This document shows positions 35,314-43,308 of a stretch of 64,000 nucleotides of DNA, piece after piece (the stretch's first letter is position 1; each line of letters opens with the position of its first letter). Origin of the DNA: Flavobacterium subsaxonicum WB 4.1-42 = DSM 21790 (GTDB taxonomy: Bacteria; Bacteroidota; Bacteroidia; Flavobacteriales; Flavobacteriaceae); assembly GCF_000422725.1 (NCBI RefSeq), contig NZ_KE383909.1, forward strand, positions 475,230-539,229, written 5' to 3'. A program made the translations under genes and the position numbers. The notes below the pieces were generated by a model. It searched no databases. It was not told the origin of the DNA and was given only the letters and a program-made list of their open reading frames with translations.

Positions 35314-35730
35314 CTACTCACCCTTTTCACCTTTCTCAGGCACTAAAAACACCTCGTCGAACCTCCTGAATTTTGGGTTGTTAGCAACCGTAATACGCTG
35401 AACGTACGATTTATCGGTAGTTTTTGTAATTTTAACGGTCATGGTGCCGGCCTTGGTAACATCTTTATTACGTGCCACGGTAGCCGGGGTAGGGCTCACG
35501 GTATAGGTACAGTCGTCTATCCAGACCAGGTCGAAATCATACACCTCTTCCGATTCCTCCATTTTTTCGGTCTGTACATTGCCGTTGCGGGTAATAATGC
35601 AGACTTTCTTAGAGGCCGGATCTGTAACTTTAAACGTGCCGTCTTTAAATTTAAGGCAGTCTTTAGACTGTGCAAATCCTAAAAGGGGCAATAGTAGTGC
35701 TATAGCAAAATAGGTAATTTTTCTCTTCAT
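35314..35730 (-). CDS. Hypothetical secreted protein
   Basis: 138 residues with a signal peptide (FAIALLLPLLGFAQ). Mature part: KDCLKFKDGTFKVTDPASKKVCIITRNGNVQTEKM, a beta-rich small domain seen in many flavobacteria and, as I recall, sometimes misannotated in databases as topoisomerase IV; nothing here supports that. Two cysteine pairs suggest disulfides. It is 6 bp after the small GldL-like gene on the same strand, so it is probably the last gene of a unit that begins with rimK. Confidence 0.7.
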   Translation of the reverse strand: MKRKITYFAIALLLPLLGFAQSKDCLKFKDGTFKVTDPASKKVCIITRNGNVQTEKMEESEEVYDFDLVWIDDCTYTVSPTPATVARNKDVTKAGTMTVKITKTTDKSYVQRITVANNPKFRRFDEVFLVPEKGEKGE

Positions 35731-35736
35731 AGTAAG

Positions 35737-35934
35737 TTATTTATTAAGAAGGTTATTCGTCCTTCTGTCAGAAATTAATTTGATTATCAGTAAGATAAGG
35801 GCTGCAACTTTAGTAAACATGCCTGTTATAAGCATGATGCTTGCGTAAGGCCAGTGCATAACTTTAAATAATGCACCTACTATAGTGATTATCAGCCCTA
35901 AAACTAATACAATAATTATCTGATAATATTTCAT
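35737..35934 (-). CDS. Small GldL-like membrane protein
   Basis: 65 residues with two membrane segments (IIIVLVLGLIITIVGALF and LITGMFTKVAALILLIIKL) separated by KVMHWPYAS. This KxMHWP/YA loop resembles the N-terminal membrane region of gliding protein GldL, the T9SS motor subunit, but the large cytoplasmic part is absent. Short GldL-N-like proteins of unknown role are common in Bacteroidota. It lies 3 bp after the DUF1304 gene, so the two are co-transcribed. Confidence 0.7.
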   Translation of the reverse strand: MKYYQIIIVLVLGLIITIVGALFKVMHWPYASIMLITGMFTKVAALILLIIKLISDRRTNNLLNK

Positions 35935-35937
35935 TGT

Positions 35938-36303
35938 TTAAATTTTAAAAAGCACAGCCAATATGCCTAACAGGGCAGGGATGGACTGTACAAACAGTAT
36001 CTTTTTCTGCACAGTAATCGCACCATAAACGCCGGCAACAAAAACGCAGGCCAGAAAAAACAGGGCCACATTGCTGCTCCATTCGGCATTGCTTATAAGC
36101 AGCGACCATACCAGCCCGGCTGCCAGAAACCCGTTGTAGAGCCCCTGATTGCCTGCCATGCTTTTGGTTTTTTCGAACATATCTGCCGGAAAATTCCTGA
36201 ATACCTTTTTGGCGCGCGTTGTCCACGCAAACATTTCTAACCATAAAATGTAAGTGTGTATAAGGGCTACAAAAGCTATTAGAATTTTAGACAGCAGCAT
36301 CAT
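35938..36303 (-). CDS. DUF1304 membrane protein
   Basis: 121 residues with four membrane helices. The block [21 protein letters not shown] and the later [18 protein letters not shown] are diagnostic of DUF1304. The function is unknown. Its start overlaps the end of the rimK fusion gene by 17 bp, so translation is coupled. Confidence 0.88.
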   Translation of the reverse strand: MMLLSKILIAFVALIHTYILWLEMFAWTTRAKKVFRNFPADMFEKTKSMAGNQGLYNGFLAAGLVWSLLISNAEWSSNVALFFLACVFVAGVYGAITVQKKILFVQSIPALLGILAVLFKI

Positions 36304-37690
36304 CGGGTATAATTGGTGGCGTGTTTATACGCTTAAAGTTCTTTTCTATGGCCTTAATCATCTCGCTGGCAATGTCTTTATTGGTTGCGCCCTCTATGCC
36401 CTCAAGCCCCGGAGACGAGTTAACCTCCAGCAAGAGTGGCCCTTTAGACGAACGTATAATATCTACACCTGCTACTTTGAGGTTCATGGCCTTGGCAGCG
36501 CGAATGGCAATGCGCTTTTCTTCGGCAGTAACTTTTATTACCGATGCCGTACCACCAAGGTGGATGTTAGCACGGAATTCTCCCGGTAACGCTTCACGCT
36601 GAATGGCTGCTACCACCTTGCCGTCAATCACAAAGCAACGGATATCTTTACCGTTGGCTTCTTTAATAAATTCCTGAACTAATATATTGGCATTTAAGCT
36701 TTTAAATGCGTTAATTACGCTTTCTGCCGCTTTTTTGGTTTCGGCCAAAACCACGCCTTTGCCCTGTGTGCCTTCCAGTAATTTTACGATGAGCGGAGAA
36801 CCGCCCACCATCTTAATAAGGTCGTTAGTGTCGAGTGGCGAATTGGCGAAACCCGTTGTGGGGATGTCGATACCGCTGTTGATAAGCAGTTGGAGCGAAA
36901 ACAGCTTGTCGCGCGACTGGCTGATGGCTGCCGACGAGTTGAGGCAAAACACCTTAAGCGCCTCGAAATGACGGGTTAGGGCACAGCCGTAAAACGTCAT
37001 ACTCGGCCTGATGCGGGGTATAACGGCATCAAAATCGTTAAGCACCCTGCCACCACGGTAATGAATTTCGGGCGTATCGGCATCCAGCTTCATGTAGCAG
37101 TACTTAAGGTTTAAAAAGTGCATTTCGTGGCCACGGCTCTCGCCGGCTTCCATAATGCGCTTGTTGCTGTAAAGCTCAGGATTACTGGCCAGTACGCCAA
37201 TGCGAAGCCCGCGTTTGGGTTCTTCGCCTTTTTCGTACAGCTCCATAAGTTTTTCGCGGGTGGGCTGGCCTAACAGGTACTTTTGCTCAGGGTCTACCAA
37301 TATACGGCCGCTCATGGCCTCGCGACCCAAAAGCATACGGAAACCCATTGAATCTCTGTTGGTTAGCGTAACTTCTACATCCCACTCGATATCGCCCACC
37401 TGAATGCGCGATTTTATAACATAACGCTGCTCGCGGTAGCCACTGCTGCTTTTAACCACGCGCTTGTCTACAAGCGGGGCCTGGCAGTGTATAATAGCTT
37501 TAGAGTTGTTTTGTATGGGGTTAATATCGAATTTTACCCAACTTTCGCCCTCCCTTTCAAAGGGGGCAATGTTTATGGCGTGCAGTGCCGATGTTTTTGC
37601 GCCACTGTCTACACGTGCTTTTATAGTGGGTATACCCAACTCAGGAAAGGCGCACCATTCCTCACTTCCTACAATTACTTTCTCAAGCAT
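36287..37690 (-). CDS. rimK: RimK-type ribosomal S6 glutamate ligase fused to an N-terminal RimB-like protease domain
   Basis: 467 residues in two parts. Residues 1-~150 form a retropepsin-like 'ATP-dependent zinc protease' (RimB) domain with the active-site triplet Asp28-Ser29-Gly30 in [13 protein letters not shown]. Residues ~160-455 form the RimK ATP-grasp ligase ([45 protein letters not shown]). RimK adds glutamates to the C-terminus of ribosomal protein S6; RimB is encoded beside rimK in Pseudomonas and acts on the same pathway. The fusion here joins writer and possible eraser in one chain. Zinc-protease activity of this domain is a family label, not proven. Confidence 0.9.
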   Translation of the reverse strand: MLEKVIVGSEEWCAFPELGIPTIKARVDSGAKTSALHAINIAPFEREGESWVKFDINPIQNNSKAIIHCQAPLVDKRVVKSSSGYREQRYVIKSRIQVGDIEWDVEVTLTNRDSMGFRMLLGREAMSGRILVDPEQKYLLGQPTREKLMELYEKGEEPKRGLRIGVLASNPELYSNKRIMEAGESRGHEMHFLNLKYCYMKLDADTPEIHYRGGRVLNDFDAVIPRIRPSMTFYGCALTRHFEALKVFCLNSSAAISQSRDKLFSLQLLINSGIDIPTTGFANSPLDTNDLIKMVGGSPLIVKLLEGTQGKGVVLAETKKAAESVINAFKSLNANILVQEFIKEANGKDIRCFVIDGKVVAAIQREALPGEFRANIHLGGTASVIKVTAEEKRIAIRAAKAMNLKVAGVDIIRSSKGPLLLEVNSSPGLEGIEGATNKDIASEMIKAIEKNFKRINTPPIIPDDAAV

Positions 37691-37784
37691 TTTTATATAA
37701 TTACTGTAATCTAAATTACTACTTTTTTTATATGTGCAGTAGGTTAGGGCGCTTTTTATACAAACAATTTACAGTAAATTAACG

Positions 37785-38357
37785 TTACAGCATAATCTTT
37801 TTATAACCAGTACTGTACGCCTTCTGGGCACCCCATAAAAATTCAAGGTAATCTGCCTTGGCAATAACAATGGCATCAAGGGTTAACAGCCTCGAAACAT
37901 CGGTGTTTTCGCCCACGGTAGTGCTAAACGGAATCTTGGTTACTACCACAAGCACCTCATTATTAAGCGATGTGGTTTCGTAGCAAGTAAATTCAAGCAG
38001 ATGGGTTTTGGTAACCATGTTCTGGTTTTCGGCATAAACAAAGCCTTTGCTGCCAAAACGCTGCCTTATATCTCTAAGTGTGGTTTTGCCAAAAGTAAGG
38101 CCCGGCAGCAGCGATTGCGCACCTTCGGGTTTCTGCAGCCAGTCGTTCTCCATGTAAACCACCTTGCCATCTTCAAGTGTAACAGAAAAATCGTTGCCGT
38201 TATCGGTCCGGTATTTATACATGCCCTCAGTATGCGTAACCTGTTTAAGTGTAAGTTTTTTAACCGTAGCCTCGCTACTGCCAATCTTAATTCCGTTCAT
38301 AGAACCATCAAAAGCCGTTAAAAAAGCAAGGGCAGCAAGCGCAAAGAAAATTTTCAT
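37785..38357 (-). CDS. Hypothetical secreted protein
   Basis: 190 residues with a short signal peptide (MKIFFALAALAFLTAFDG). The mature chain begins MNGIKIGSSEATVKKLTLKQV, and a similar stretch LTFGKTTLRDIRQRFGSKG recurs near residue 90, suggesting two copies of a small domain. I recognise no named family. It lies upstream of rimK on the same strand (94 bp) with a repeat-rich region on its other side. Confidence 0.65.
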   Translation of the reverse strand: MKIFFALAALAFLTAFDGSMNGIKIGSSEATVKKLTLKQVTHTEGMYKYRTDNGNDFSVTLEDGKVVYMENDWLQKPEGAQSLLPGLTFGKTTLRDIRQRFGSKGFVYAENQNMVTKTHLLEFTCYETTSLNNEVLVVVTKIPFSTTVGENTDVSRLLTLDAIVIAKADYLEFLWGAQKAYSTGYKKIML

Positions 38358-38569
38358 GGTAACCGGTTTAATATGGGTATAGCTGCAAATGTATTCAATT
38401 TTTGTGGGTAGATTTGTTAATTAGAGGATTTGGTTATTTGATGTGCTTGGCTGTAGGCACTCATTAAATGCGTCTCTCATAACGCAACTTTTTTTTCTGA
38501 CACGACTTTCACGAATTTGAACAGGCACAAAGCAATCTCATTATTTTTGGTAATGGTTATTTGTTCTCA

Positions 38570-38699
38570 CCCCCAACCCCTCTCCAAAGGAGAGGGGAGC
38601 CGATAAGGGGTACAGCTTAGTATTTTTAGACAACTATAATAACGCAATCAAAACAAATGAGTGAAGCTGCTCCCCTCTCCTTTGGAGAGGGGTTGGGGG
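38570..38699. repeat. 31-bp perfect inverted repeat with nested palindromes
   Basis: The arms at 38570-38600 and 38669-38699 are exact reverse complements over 31 bp, 68 bp apart. Each arm itself contains the palindrome CCCCTCTCC-AAA-GGAGAGGGG, so either two small hairpins or one long one can form. Confidence 0.85.
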
Positions 38700-38741
38700 A
38701 GAGGACTATAGCGTAAGCTTAGGATATAATTTCATGAACTG

Positions 38742-38782
38742 AACCACCCCGGCTTTCAGCCACCCCTCCAAAAGAGGGGAAT
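38742..38782 (-). repeat. 41-bp interspersed element (copy 2 of 2)
   Basis: The reverse complement starts ATTCCCCTCTTTTGGAGGGG and ends CGGGGTGGTT, matching 24574-24614 in length and ends and carrying the GGAGGGG core seen in the adjacent inverted repeat. Confidence 0.75.
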
Positions 38783-38874
38783 GCCACGATTGCTAACCAA
38801 TTGGTGTAAATTTGTGAAATTGGTGTCGGTATTAGTGATTGCTCAATTCCGTTTCGTTCCAAATTATAGAGATC

Positions 38875-38955
38875 ATGTCATTTCGACGAAAAGAGAAATC
38901 TTGATAAAAATAGTTATTTTTGAGATTCCTCAATTCCGCTGCGCTTCATTCGGAA
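38875..38955. repeat. TCATTTCGACGA-type repeat
   Basis: TCATTTCGACGAAAAGAGAAATCTTGA is followed by TTTTTGAGATTCC and CGCTGCGCTTCATTCGGAATGG, an imperfect inverted arrangement. Its opening words match CATTTCGAGC at 33379 beside the hutH hairpin. Confidence 0.5.
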
Positions 38956-39038
38956 TGGAATAGTGCACAATCAAATAATGCAAAATCAAATAACCGAATT
39001 ATCAAATTACCATATCCACTTACTTCCAAATCACCAAA

Positions 39039-39686
39039 TTAAACATTGCTTAAAAGCCATTCCGAAAACTCCGGAACACTGTAAAAAATCTGATCAGGGT
39101 TAAGGCGGATAAGGCGCTCCGGTTCGGCAGTTTCGGCCCAGGCGGCGGCAACAATAGGTATGCCCACTTCTCGGCAGGCAATAATATCGCTTGGGGCATC
39201 GCCCACATAAATAACCTCGTTAAGCGGCACGTTGTTAAACGCCCTTATAATAGCTTCAATACCATCGGGTTTGCTGGGTCCACTTGGCAATCCGGTTTCG
39301 ATAAACTCAAAATAATGGCTTAAGCCGAATTTTTCTATAGATACATCGGCACTCGATTTGCCTTTTCCGGTAACCATAGCAATGCGCACACCCTTGTTTT
39401 GCAGGCTGTCCAGCAATTCTTTAACGCCATCAAAAGGGGCGGGGCACATATCGTGGTAGGCCTGGTAATGCATAAGGTAATCGGCCACACCCTGGTCGTA
39501 CGCTTCGGGAGCCAGTGCCATAATAGTACCTTCTTCCGATGGGCCAAAGGTGGCAATAATCTCTTTATCAGATACATTACGGTTAATTAACGGCTCTACC
39601 GAACTCCTGAAAGCCTTGATACAAAGGGGCAGGGTGTTGGCAAGGGTACCATCGAGGTCGAAGATTACGGCTTTTATTTTGTGCAT
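39039..39686 (-). CDS. HAD-superfamily phosphatase (phosphoglycolate phosphatase-like)
   Basis: 215 residues. Motif I is AVIFDLDGTLANT with Asp10 and Asp12 as nucleophile and acid; motif II is the AMVTGKG threonine near residue 107; motif III/IV are the GPSKPDG lysine and YVGDAPSDIIACREVG. The helical cap sits between motifs I and II, as in Gph/PgmB-type enzymes. It hydrolyses a small phosphorylated metabolite; which one is not evident. It is isolated between a repeat region and a hypothetical gene. Confidence 0.88.
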   Translation of the reverse strand: MHKIKAVIFDLDGTLANTLPLCIKAFRSSVEPLINRNVSDKEIIATFGPSEEGTIMALAPEAYDQGVADYLMHYQAYHDMCPAPFDGVKELLDSLQNKGVRIAMVTGKGKSSADVSIEKFGLSHYFEFIETGLPSGPSKPDGIEAIIRAFNNVPLNEVIYVGDAPSDIIACREVGIPIVAAAWAETAEPERLIRLNPDQIFYSVPEFSEWLLSNV

Positions 39687-39723
39687 GGGGTTGTTGTTTG
39701 ATGAAATGTAGTATTTAAATAAA

Positions 39724-40128
39724 TCACGTTTCCGCTATTACAATATACTCTAATGATTTTGAAGGAGATATATTTATGGAGTACTTTCCATTCCCTAAAT
39801 TAACTCCAGTCCATAGATTCCAGGATGATCTATTGGTATCTATTTTAACTAAATTTAGGTCTTTAAGATTTAGGTACACCAAAGTTGTTTTTGGCCATGA
39901 ATTTTTACTATTAAACATCCGCAGAAAAAAACCTGATTCAGTTGGAAAGAAGAATGAACCAAAATATTTCCCTTTTAAAGTTTCATTTAAACTTAAATCA
40001 TTGGTTTTTACACTATATATTTTTACAATACCATCGAAAGCTGTTTCATTTTCGAGTTTTCGCTCAAAATAGATTGATCTCAAAGTGACCCAGGTAATAT
40101 ATTTTTCGGAACTATAATCTAATTTCAT
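39724..40128 (-). CDS. Hypothetical protein
   Basis: 134 residues without signal peptide. The chain is beta-rich, with phrases such as VKIYSVKTNDLSLNETLKGKYFGSFFFPTESGFFLRMFNSK that look like propeller blades or a lipocalin-like fold. I recognise no family. Its codons are more AT-rich than those of its neighbours, which could mean recent arrival or relaxed selection. It may be the remnant of a longer protein, but no upstream frame continues it. Confidence 0.5.
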   Translation of the reverse strand: MKLDYSSEKYITWVTLRSIYFERKLENETAFDGIVKIYSVKTNDLSLNETLKGKYFGSFFFPTESGFFLRMFNSKNSWPKTTLVYLNLKDLNLVKIDTNRSSWNLWTGVNLGNGKYSINISPSKSLEYIVIAET

Positions 40129-40208
40129 ATCCTAAATATTGGAAATTGCATCCATCAAACATACCAAAAATAACCTTAAAAAACCCTAATCGTGGTTTAC
40201 TATTTTAG

Positions 40209-40904
40209 CTACCTGAATATATTGCCAATAGACCGAAAGATGCGGCCAAAAAAAGAAGGCCTTGCAAAAGCCCCTCCCACGGCTATTAAATCCATTTGCC
40301 CTTCATAACCTGACTCGTCTAAAGTTATGTTATAAGAGTTATCTGCAGTTACTGTTTTTTCCTTAGTACATAAGCCTATATAACTAAAAATCAATATGTC
40401 TCCCGCAGAAGCTTGTATTGTAAAGTGCCCATCAAAATCAGTTTGCGCACCTAATGTGTTAGAGTTTTTAATCTTTACCTTAACGCCTGGCAATGGCATG
40501 TTAGTTTCATCTAACACTGTACCTTTTATAGTTCTGGTTTGAGAAGTTGATGCATCAATTTCGTCAGTTTTACCCTCAGTCTGCTCTGTATTTACAGGAG
40601 ATTGAGCAAACATTTGATTGTTTCCTATCGTGAGTAATGTAACCACGGCCGCACTGGCAGCCAACCACAATTTGTTCTTTTCTTTTGGGATTATCAGGTC
40701 GCGCTCCAGTTGCGATTTTAAAAACCTCCCACATAAATTATCGCTTTCGCGGAAAGCCGCTGCCACCTGCCTGTCAGACGCTTTTGTAAGATCAACCACA
40801 TTTTTTTGGCATGAAGCACAAAACCTGCCTTTATCGGTGGGCGACATCGTCTCCCAGTTTTCGTGGCAGGGGGTGGGTATGGATATGTTAATTTTTTTAT
40901 GCAT
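40209..40904 (-). CDS. Cys/His-cluster + TM + CarboxypepD-reg protein, tandem paralogue 3
   Basis: 231 residues. N-terminus: Cys13-His14 in PTPCHENWETM and Cys28-x-x-Cys31 in GRFCASCQK, a likely zinc site, then LCGRFLKSQLERDLIIPKEKN. One membrane helix follows (LWLAASAAVVTLLTIGNN), then a CarboxypepD-reg-like beta-sandwich (IKGTVLDETNMPLPGVKVKIKN), and the tail FFGRIFRSIGNIFR. The topology would put the cysteine cluster in the cytoplasm and the beta domain outside. Function unknown. It is the last of three tandem paralogues separated by 3-bp gaps; its first ~130 bp are nearly identical to those of the middle copy, pointing to recent duplication or gene conversion. Confidence 0.82.
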   Translation of the reverse strand: MHKKINISIPTPCHENWETMSPTDKGRFCASCQKNVVDLTKASDRQVAAAFRESDNLCGRFLKSQLERDLIIPKEKNKLWLAASAAVVTLLTIGNNQMFAQSPVNTEQTEGKTDEIDASTSQTRTIKGTVLDETNMPLPGVKVKIKNSNTLGAQTDFDGHFTIQASAGDILIFSYIGLCTKEKTVTADNSYNITLDESGYEGQMDLIAVGGAFARPSFFGRIFRSIGNIFR

Positions 40905-40907
40905 ACA

Positions 40908-41540
40908 TTATAAGTATCGTCCCATAATCTGCGATGGCTTTCTTACAGTTTTTTCTTTAAATTCAAGGGCAACAGTATATTCTGTAGCATTGGTAACCTT
41001 AATTTTTCGCGTTTCAAAGGTAGCATCGGTAAATTTTAATGTATCACCGGGTGCGGCTTTAATTGTAAAACGCCCCTCATGATCGGTAACCGTTTGCAGT
41101 GTAGAATATTTAACGACAACCTTTACTCCAGGTATGGGTTTGTTGTGCTCGTTAACAACCGTACCCGAAATATATAACGACACCGTTTTGTTAGCCAGCC
41201 CTTTAGAGATAGTCTCTTGGGTAGCAACGGGTTCGCTCTGAGCCAGGGCCTGGCCTGTGCCTACAGCAAAAAAGCTTAATACGGCGGCACTTGCAGCAGC
41301 CCAAAATCGGCTTTTTTCTTTAGGGATAAGCAAATCCCTGTTAAGCTGGGTGTCTAAAAATAAACCGCACTCATTAGGGTTGTTCTTATAAAATTCGGCC
41401 ACCTGCCTGTCAGACGCTTTTGTAAGATCAACCACATTTTTTTGGCACGAAGCACAAAACCTGCCCTTATCGGTAGGCGACATGGCCTCCCAGTTTTCGT
41501 GGCAGGGGGCGGGTATGGATATGTTAATTTTTTTTGACAT
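40908..41540 (-). CDS. Cys/His-cluster + TM + CarboxypepD-reg protein, tandem paralogue 2 (short tail)
   Basis: 210 residues with the same layout as its neighbours: Cys13-His14, Cys28 and Cys31, then NECGLFLDTQLNRDLLIPKEKS, one membrane helix (FWAAASAAVLSFFAVGTG) and a CarboxypepD-reg domain (ISGTVVNEHNKPIPGVKVVVKY). It ends in PSQIMGRYL and lacks the FRSIGNIFR tail of the two flanking copies, as if truncated. Gaps to both neighbours are 3 bp, so all three are translated from one message. Confidence 0.82.
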   Translation of the reverse strand: MSKKINISIPAPCHENWEAMSPTDKGRFCASCQKNVVDLTKASDRQVAEFYKNNPNECGLFLDTQLNRDLLIPKEKSRFWAAASAAVLSFFAVGTGQALAQSEPVATQETISKGLANKTVSLYISGTVVNEHNKPIPGVKVVVKYSTLQTVTDHEGRFTIKAAPGDTLKFTDATFETRKIKVTNATEYTVALEFKEKTVRKPSQIMGRYL

Positions 41541-41543
41541 GGT

Positions 41544-42230
41544 TTATCGGAATATGTTACCTATTGAATGAAAGATGCGCCCCATAAATGTACGATTTTT
41601 TACAACCACTATATCACCGGATAGTGTTGCACTATATTCATACATTACTACATTGATGGCCTCTGTTCCTGATATAGTAACTTCCTTACCTTCAAAACCA
41701 ATGGCCTCAAAGGTTAGCATAGTACCGTGTGAGGCGTTTATCGAAAAAACACCATCGGCATCGGTTTGTACGCTGGTTGCCGTACCTTTTATTGTCACAG
41801 TAACAAATGGTAAGGGGGCACCATCGGCCTCATTGGTTACTTTGCCGGTAAATAATTGGGGTTGCGCAATAAATTTGCCAAGCATATAATTAGGCTGTTG
41901 TTCGTGTTGCTCTGTAGGTACAGGGGTTTGTGCAACGGCATTTGCTGTACCTAACGTTAAAAAGCCCAACACGGCAGCACTTGCCGCCATCCAAGCTGAA
42001 CTTTTTTCTTTCGGAATTTGCAGGTCACGGTTTAACTGCCTGGCAGTAAACCTGCCGCAGGCGTTGGCCTCACGGTTTAAAACGCTAACAATTTCTTTAT
42101 CAGATGCTGATGTAAAATCGTATACCTTTTTTTGGCACGAAGCACAAAAGCGGCCTTTATCTTCGGGGGTCATGTCCTCCCAGTTTTCGTGGCACTGGGT
42201 AGGTATGGCTATTTGAATTTTAGTAAGCAT
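41544..42230 (-). CDS. Cys/His-cluster + TM + CarboxypepD-reg protein, tandem paralogue 1
   Basis: 228 residues, first gene of the three. Cys13-His14 (PTQCHENWEDM), Cys28 and Cys31 (GRFCASCQK) are at the same positions as in the other copies, followed by ACGRFTARQLNRDLQIPKEKS, a membrane helix (AWMAASAAVLGFLTLGTANA) and a CarboxypepD-reg domain (FTGKVTNEADGAPLPFVTVTI). The tail is FMGRIFHSIGNIFR. It is the most diverged copy, so probably the oldest branch. No regulator or enzyme partner lies nearby. Confidence 0.82.
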   Translation of the reverse strand: MLTKIQIAIPTQCHENWEDMTPEDKGRFCASCQKKVYDFTSASDKEIVSVLNREANACGRFTARQLNRDLQIPKEKSSAWMAASAAVLGFLTLGTANAVAQTPVPTEQHEQQPNYMLGKFIAQPQLFTGKVTNEADGAPLPFVTVTIKGTATSVQTDADGVFSINASHGTMLTFEAIGFEGKEVTISGTEAINVVMYEYSATLSGDIVVVKNRTFMGRIFHSIGNIFR

Positions 42231-42345
42231 GGCAAAATTGTTTAGATTGATTTTACAGTTATTACTAAACTATAACTACTCTATAACTATAGAGCAGTTT
42301 ATTACCCCAAAGGTTGGGACGCCCCTAAATTTTTTTGAAATATAA

Positions 42346-43200
42346 TTAGAAACGGCTTTTTAAGAACGCTTCAATTTTGGCATACACCTCTATAAAAGTT
42401 GCGGTATCCCAGTCGCCGTGGCCACCATCTTCGTAAAAGTTGAATTCGTTATACACACCCGCTGCATCAAGCTTTGCCTTTAAAAGCGGACCCTGAGATG
42501 CGGGTACCAACGGGTCTACACCACCGTAAAACGACAGTGTTGGAGCCGAACTGCCCTTTATATAATTAGCGGGGCTAACTTCTGCAATTTGTGCCGAAGT
42601 TGGGGTCTGCGTACCTATTAATGCCTGCGCTGCAAAACTGTATAAGGGGTGAGACAGGTAGTTAGGGTCGGTAAAATCGGCAGGGCCAACAATATCTACA
42701 ATGGCTTTAACATCGCCATCGGTATCATATTTATAACTGTACAGCATAGATAGGTGCGCACCGGCGCTGGCTCCTAAAAAGGCATAATCGTTAGATAGTA
42801 CATAGCCACCGTTCTCTAAATGGTCTATAACCAGTTTAATATCATCTATCTGTTTAGGGTAGGCAGGGCTTGTTGGCGTGGCCAGCCTGTAGTTAATATT
42901 TACCACACCATAGTCAGGAAACTGCGCCCTTATAACGGCCACGGCTTCGGCAAAATCGGCTTTGTCGCCCTCAATCCATGCGCCGCCGTGCACTAAAATA
43001 ATCACTTTAGTATCGGTATCGCGGCCTGCGGGCAGGTAAATATCCAGTAGCTGTTCCGGGTCAGACCCATACGCCACATCTGTTAAGTTAAGGGCAACGC
43101 TGCTGTCGTATTTAGGTTCAACGGTTGTTGCCTTATCATCGTCAGACGAGCATGCCGTTAAAAAACTTAAGAATAATAGTAGTATCAAATGCTTTTTCAT
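42346..43200 (-). CDS. Alpha/beta-hydrolase esterase, lipoprotein
   Basis: 284 residues from the ATG of MKKHLILLLF; a longer in-frame start would bury the signal. The lipobox FLTAC places lipid-modified Cys17 before an acidic SSDDD stretch, which in Bacteroidota is a signal for surface export of lipoproteins. The catalytic parts are the oxyanion motif HGGAW (71-75), Ser145 in GASAGAH, an Asp in GGVDPLVPA and a His in DGGHGDWD. It resembles BD-FAE/carboxylesterase-type enzymes that remove acyl groups from carbohydrates or small esters. Substrate unknown. Confidence 0.85.
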   Translation of the reverse strand: MKKHLILLLFLSFLTACSSDDDKATTVEPKYDSSVALNLTDVAYGSDPEQLLDIYLPAGRDTDTKVIILVHGGAWIEGDKADFAEAVAVIRAQFPDYGVVNINYRLATPTSPAYPKQIDDIKLVIDHLENGGYVLSNDYAFLGASAGAHLSMLYSYKYDTDGDVKAIVDIVGPADFTDPNYLSHPLYSFAAQALIGTQTPTSAQIAEVSPANYIKGSSAPTLSFYGGVDPLVPASQGPLLKAKLDAAGVYNEFNFYEDGGHGDWDTATFIEVYAKIEAFLKSRF

Positions 43201-43261
43201 AGTCAGAATATTGTAATGAGGGGGGAATTGATTATTATAACGCAAAATAGGCATTTTTTAT

Positions 43262-43291
43262 ATAAAAAATGCAGGCGGTGTGCCTGCATTG
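43262..43291 (-). terminator. Terminator after the WG-repeat gene
   Basis: On the reverse strand AATGCAGGC and GCCTGCATT form a perfect 9-bp stem with a 5-base loop, followed by TTTTTATA. It lies 19 bp after the WG-repeat stop codon. Confidence 0.88.
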
Positions 43292-43308
43292 GTAACTTAT
43301 TGTAAGTG

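Larger units (their letters stand above)
38358..39038. other. 681-bp gene-free region packed with repeats
   Basis: No credible gene. From left to right: AT-rich words, a long nested inverted repeat, a 41-bp interspersed element, a TCATTTCGACGAAAAGAGAAATCT element followed by its partial inverse, and words of the ATCAAATAAC type running to the next gene. Confidence 0.7.

Noticed and set aside
35314..35730. Topoisomerase IV-like label sometimes given to this type of small secreted protein
   Set aside because: 138 residues with a signal peptide and no topoisomerase motif; such a label would be a propagated error.
38781..38963. 60-codon ORF in the repeat region
   Set aside because: It is composed of repeat-family sequence, has no conserved domain, and would be expected by chance.
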